A DNA stretch of 9,376 bases. Source: Candidatus Rifleibacteriota bacterium (GTDB lineage: Bacteria > Muiribacteriota > Ozemobacteria > Ozemobacterales > Ozemobacteraceae). Location of the stretch: assembly GCA_028691595.1 (NCBI GenBank), contig JAQUZA010000105.1:1-9376 (forward strand), given 5' to 3'. Shown here one piece after another: positions 6,518 to 9,376 of the stretch. Each line of letters begins with the position of its first letter. The first letter of the stretch is position 1. The position numbers and the translations under genes are program-made. The notes under the pieces were generated by a model. It saw only the letters and a program-made list of their open reading frames with translations, had not been told where the DNA came from and made no database searches.

Positions 6518-9376
6518 ATGAACAACACCAGCAGTATTTTCGTCAGATTCAGACTGATGACCTGGCTTGGTGCCATTTTCTGTTTTTTGCTGGTTCCGGC
6601 ATTTCTCATCAACGAGGGTCTCGAAGGCATGCTGCAACTGCGCAGCGAAAAAGAACGCAACAGCATCTTCAATGAGATGGATGAGCGTTTGAGCCTTCTG
6701 ACCAGACATGCAGACGAGTCACACTATTACCACTCACTTTTAAAAACAGCTTTTCGCGAGGCATCAGAAAGTGATGCGCCCCTGAAAAGTCTTAAACAAA
6801 GCATTGCGCGGCTTAAAAAACGGTTTCCGAATGCCCTGCGTTTCATCGTCTGGAATGAAAAAAAGCAGGTTGTCGATTCATTGACCGACGAAAAAAGTTA
6901 CCGTTACATCGTGGCAAATCTTCAGGCTTTCTTCAGCGAAATTGCCGAGCACTGCCGCAGCAATTACCCGGGTGAACCGGCGCAACTGCCGATTGTGGAA
7001 AAGCGCATCAATCTTTTCAGATCTTATCTGGGGCGGTTTCTGGTGCCGCATCACCTTCGGCAACCTTTTCAGGCCGGCGAACACGGGCGCTGTGTTCTGG
7101 CTGACAGCCCTGACGGCTACCCACTGTTCTGGTTCGATTCAAACGAGCGGTTGACGATGTTCTGCTCGATAAAAAACAGTATTTTCGACAACCCCGGGGT
7201 GCGCCATGCGGTTGAAATACTCAACAAGCCAGACTCGCCCGTCATCAGCGGTTTTATAAATATGAGCAAGCTGGGTCAGACAATTGACCAGGTCAGCGAC
7301 GACGAACAAAGGCAACTGCTCATCGAGCTTGGCAAATACGAGAATGCCGGTATGTCACACCGACAAACTGCTGATTATCTGATGGCGTTCAAGCTTCTGT
7401 CTCCAGATCTGCGCGGTTTTTGCCTGGTTCACCGCCGACATTTGCGGCTGGGCTACCCCGGGCGGCGCAAAATGGAGATTCTGGCACGACTGGCTGCTGC
7501 AATACTTGTCGTTCTTGGGGTTTTTTACTGCTACACCTTGAGACTGCCCAGGTTAACTTTTTCGATCCGGGCCCGCATGGCATTTCTGTTTCTTTATGCC
7601 AATGGTCTGCCACTGATGATTCTCGGCACTATCGGGCACGAATACATGCAGCAACGTGAATACGGCCTGCTGAGTGAAGCCCATGCACGCAACGAAAGAA
7701 TTCTGCAGGAAATCGATGCCGGTTACCGCCGCCACAGAATGGCGATGACCCGTGCCACTGTCGCTGAGTTTGATGAATTCACGCGCGCTGTCAAACACCG
7801 GGTTCCTGACAAGAGCGATCTTGAAACGCTTAAAAAAGCAGTGCACTCTCTGAATGCCGAAGAAGTAAGCCTTTACAACGAGGCCGGTGAATTTATCGTC
7901 GGCTACAAAAGAAACCGTAAACTCGCCGGGCAGACTTTCATGCGCATGTTTGCCACCAGCGCTCTGGTTTTTGCCAATCAGGGCGAAAAATCGGGCAGCA
8001 GCGGTGGCGGGCCGGGTGGAAAATCAACCCTGGCCATGACCAGCAGCACCATTGTTAACGATCACCGCTCATTGCTTGAAAACATGCTTAACACACTCGA
8101 AACGGTTGAGATATACAGCTTTGGCACCGATCTAAAACTCTGTTTTGCACGCCTCCTGGGAGACCAGGCCAACCGAAGTTTTCATTCAGCAATGATTCTG
8201 ACCTGGCGGGTCGAAGATGCACAAGCGCTTTATGCCGCCCGGCAGATGGTGCTTTCCAATGCCGGGCAGCAGGAAATGACCTTTGCCGCCATGTCGGCTT
8301 CGACTGGCCAGATTTTCACCCGCGACGGGCTAAACAATGACCAACTGCGCCCGGGAATGCAGAAAGCCCTGAATCTTCGCTCCAATCACGAAAATTATCT
8401 CAAGATCAACGGCCAGGAATGCCTTTTAACAGCGATTGCGGGTCGACAACTCGACGGTATCGTTCTGGCAGCACTGACTCCCACGGCCTATATTGCCCTC
8501 GATATGCAGAAGACGTGGTTCAGAATGATCGTTTTTGTTGTATTGAGCATCATGATTATCAGCGCGGTGGTAGTGGCTCTGGCAAAGCAGTTTCTCGGGC
8601 CGGTACGACAGCTTGCTGAAGCAGTCAGGCAGATAGGTCAGCGCAATTTTTTGCATCACACCAGTATCAACAGCCCTGATGAATTCGGTGAACTGGGCAA
8701 AGTTTTCAACATGACGATCGAGGGCATGGCCGAGCTTGAAATCGGCCGGGTCGTACAGGAAGCTCTGCTGCCGGATTCCAATTACGCGAACAACCGGATA
8801 CGGATTTATGCAAAAACTGCGACAATGACCAAACTCGGCGGCGACTATTTCGACTATCTGAGACTGTCTGAACACCAGACAGGCGTTTTCATGGGTGATG
8901 TTGCCGGGCATGGCATACCGGCAGCGCTGATTATGGCTATGGCCAAAGCAACGGTGCAGGTGAACCGGTCTCTGCTCACCGACCCGGCCAGGCTGCTCTC
9001 GGCACTGCATGACATGCTGTTCAGGCTCAAAAGCGAAGGTTTTAAACGCATGATGACCTGTCAGTATCTGATATTCGATGATCTCAGCGGCGAGGCTCTA
9101 ATCGCCAACGCCGGGCACTGTTACCCCGTTGTCGTCGGCAAGAATGGCTGTTCATCGCGCATGGAAGAAATTATCGGCACTCCCGTGGGCATTGCCAGAA
9201 AAGCTCGTTACCAGAACCGGCAGATCCAACTGCAACCAGGCGAAACCATAATTTTGTACAGTGATGGTCTGATAGAAGCTACGAGTGCCACCGGTCAGGT
9301 TTATGGCCCGGAAATGCTCCTGGAACAGGCCAAAAATCTCTTCAGCAATAATCTTGAGCAGTATTACCAGAATCTT
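6518..9376 (+). CDS. Membrane receptor with HAMP and SpoIIE/PP2C phosphatase domains (3' end beyond window)
   Basis: One frame stays open for 953 codons to the window end, so the stop is not visible. Helices lie at about residues 14-33, 320-342, 354-374 and 670-691. The short basic segment between helices 2 and 3 (RLPRLTFSIRAR) is predicted cytoplasmic, leaving two large extracytoplasmic regions (about 34-318 and 375-669). The second ends in a Cache-like pattern (inference) and carries a Gly/Ser-rich stretch at 489-503. A HAMP linker follows (about 692-745: GPVRQLAEAV, then DEFGELGKVFN). The SpoIIE domain starts with VVQEALLP (745-752) and keeps GGD (774-776), GDVAGHG (793-799), NAGH (864-867) and YSDGLIEA with D916, so the metal-binding acidic residues D776, D794 and D916 are present and activity is expected. 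Such enzymes dephosphorylate anti-sigma-factor antagonists or similar phosphoproteins. The preferred start uses GGGAG at 6508-6512. No clear promoter is seen in the 37 bp after the upstream terminator. Confidence 0.92.
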   Translation, partial: MNNTSSIFVRFRLMTWLGAIFCFLLVPAFLINEGLEGMLQLRSEKERNSIFNEMDERLSLLTRHADESHYYHSLLKTAFREASESDAPLKSLKQSIARLKKRFPNALRFIVWNEKKQVVDSLTDEKSYRYIVANLQAFFSEIAEHCRSNYPGEPAQLPIVEKRINLFRSYLGRFLVPHHLRQPFQAGEHGRCVLADSPDGYPLFWFDSNERLTMFCSIKNSIFDNPGVRHAVEILNKPDSPVISGFINMSKLGQTIDQVSDDEQRQLLIELGKYENAGMSHRQTADYLMAFKLLSPDLRGFCLVHRRHLRLGYPGRRKMEILARLAAAILVVLGVFYCYTLRLPRLTFSIRARMAFLFLYANGLPLMILGTIGHEYMQQREYGLLSEAHARNERILQEIDAGYRRHRMAMTRATVAEFDEFTRAVKHRVPDKSDLETLKKAVHSLNAEEVSLYNEAGEFIVGYKRNRKLAGQTFMRMFATSALVFANQGEKSGSSGGGPGGKSTLAMTSSTIVNDHRSLLENMLNTLETVEIYSFGTDLKLCFARLLGDQANRSFHSAMILTWRVEDAQALYAARQMVLSNAGQQEMTFAAMSASTGQIFTRDGLNNDQLRPGMQKALNLRSNHENYLKINGQECLLTAIAGRQLDGIVLAALTPTAYIALDMQKTWFRMIVFVVLSIMIISAVVVALAKQFLGPVRQLAEAVRQIGQRNFLHHTSINSPDEFGELGKVFNMTIEGMAELEIGRVVQEALLPDSNYANNRIRIYAKTATMTKLGGDYFDYLRLSEHQTGVFMGDVAGHGIPAALIMAMAKATVQVNRSLLTDPARLLSALHDMLFRLKSEGFKRMMTCQYLIFDDLSGEALIANAGHCYPVVVGKNGCSSRMEEIIGTPVGIARKARYQNRQIQLQPGETIILYSDGLIEATSATGQVYGPEMLLEQAKNLFSNNLEQYYQNL

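Noticed and set aside
7389..7659. Short frames on both strands that could suggest the phosphatase is broken here
   Set aside because: The sense frame from 6518 reads through this region without a stop and in phase to 9376, so there is no frameshift.
8426..9010. 194-codon minus-strand frame opposite the phosphatase
   Set aside because: The sense strand encodes the HAMP domain and the start of the SpoIIE domain with conserved motifs, so this is a shadow frame.

Overview
The window reads as chromosomal DNA from a diderm (Gram-negative-type) bacterium of mid-range GC, probably an anaerobe or microaerophile. The diderm call rests on an RND pump with its periplasmic adaptor and on a secreted protein with a Sec signal peptide. 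The low-oxygen call rests on a classical rubrerythrin. A large membrane-bound HAMP/SpoIIE-type phosphatase fits lineages rich in such proteins (spirochaetes, Riflebacteria-like phyla and similar), but the lineage is only a guess. No mobile element, CRISPR array, tRNA or rRNA was seen. Gene density and codon style are even throughout, which suggests core-like rather than recently acquired DNA.

Layout. Positions 1-457 (minus strand) hold the N-terminal half of a YitT-family membrane protein that runs off the left edge. Positions 458-730 are a divergent intergenic region with candidate promoters in both directions, a perfect 14-bp palindrome and a near-identical 14-bp direct repeat. Positions 731-1294 encode a small secreted protein of unknown function. 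Positions 1377-5794 are a two-gene RND efflux operon, with the pump first and the adaptor second, joined by an ATGA overlap. Positions 5839-6432 encode rubrerythrin, 44 bp downstream with no terminator between, followed by a strong intrinsic terminator at 6455-6480. From 6518 to the right edge runs one uninterrupted reading frame of at least 953 codons. It encodes a four-helix membrane receptor with two large extracytoplasmic regions, a HAMP linker and a SpoIIE/PP2C phosphatase domain; its stop codon lies outside the window.

How they may work together. Pump and adaptor form the inner-membrane and periplasmic parts of a tripartite exporter; the outer-membrane channel is not here and must be encoded elsewhere. 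Rubrerythrin detoxifies peroxide and could be transcribed with the exporter up to the shared terminator, which would suggest a stress-response unit (inference). The phosphatase starts a new unit after the terminator and would signal through partner-switching (anti-sigma antagonist) proteins not present here. I found no clearly new multi-gene system. The most unusual items are the dual-sensor phosphatase, the unrecognised secreted protein with its consensus promoter, and the repeated promoter element upstream of it.
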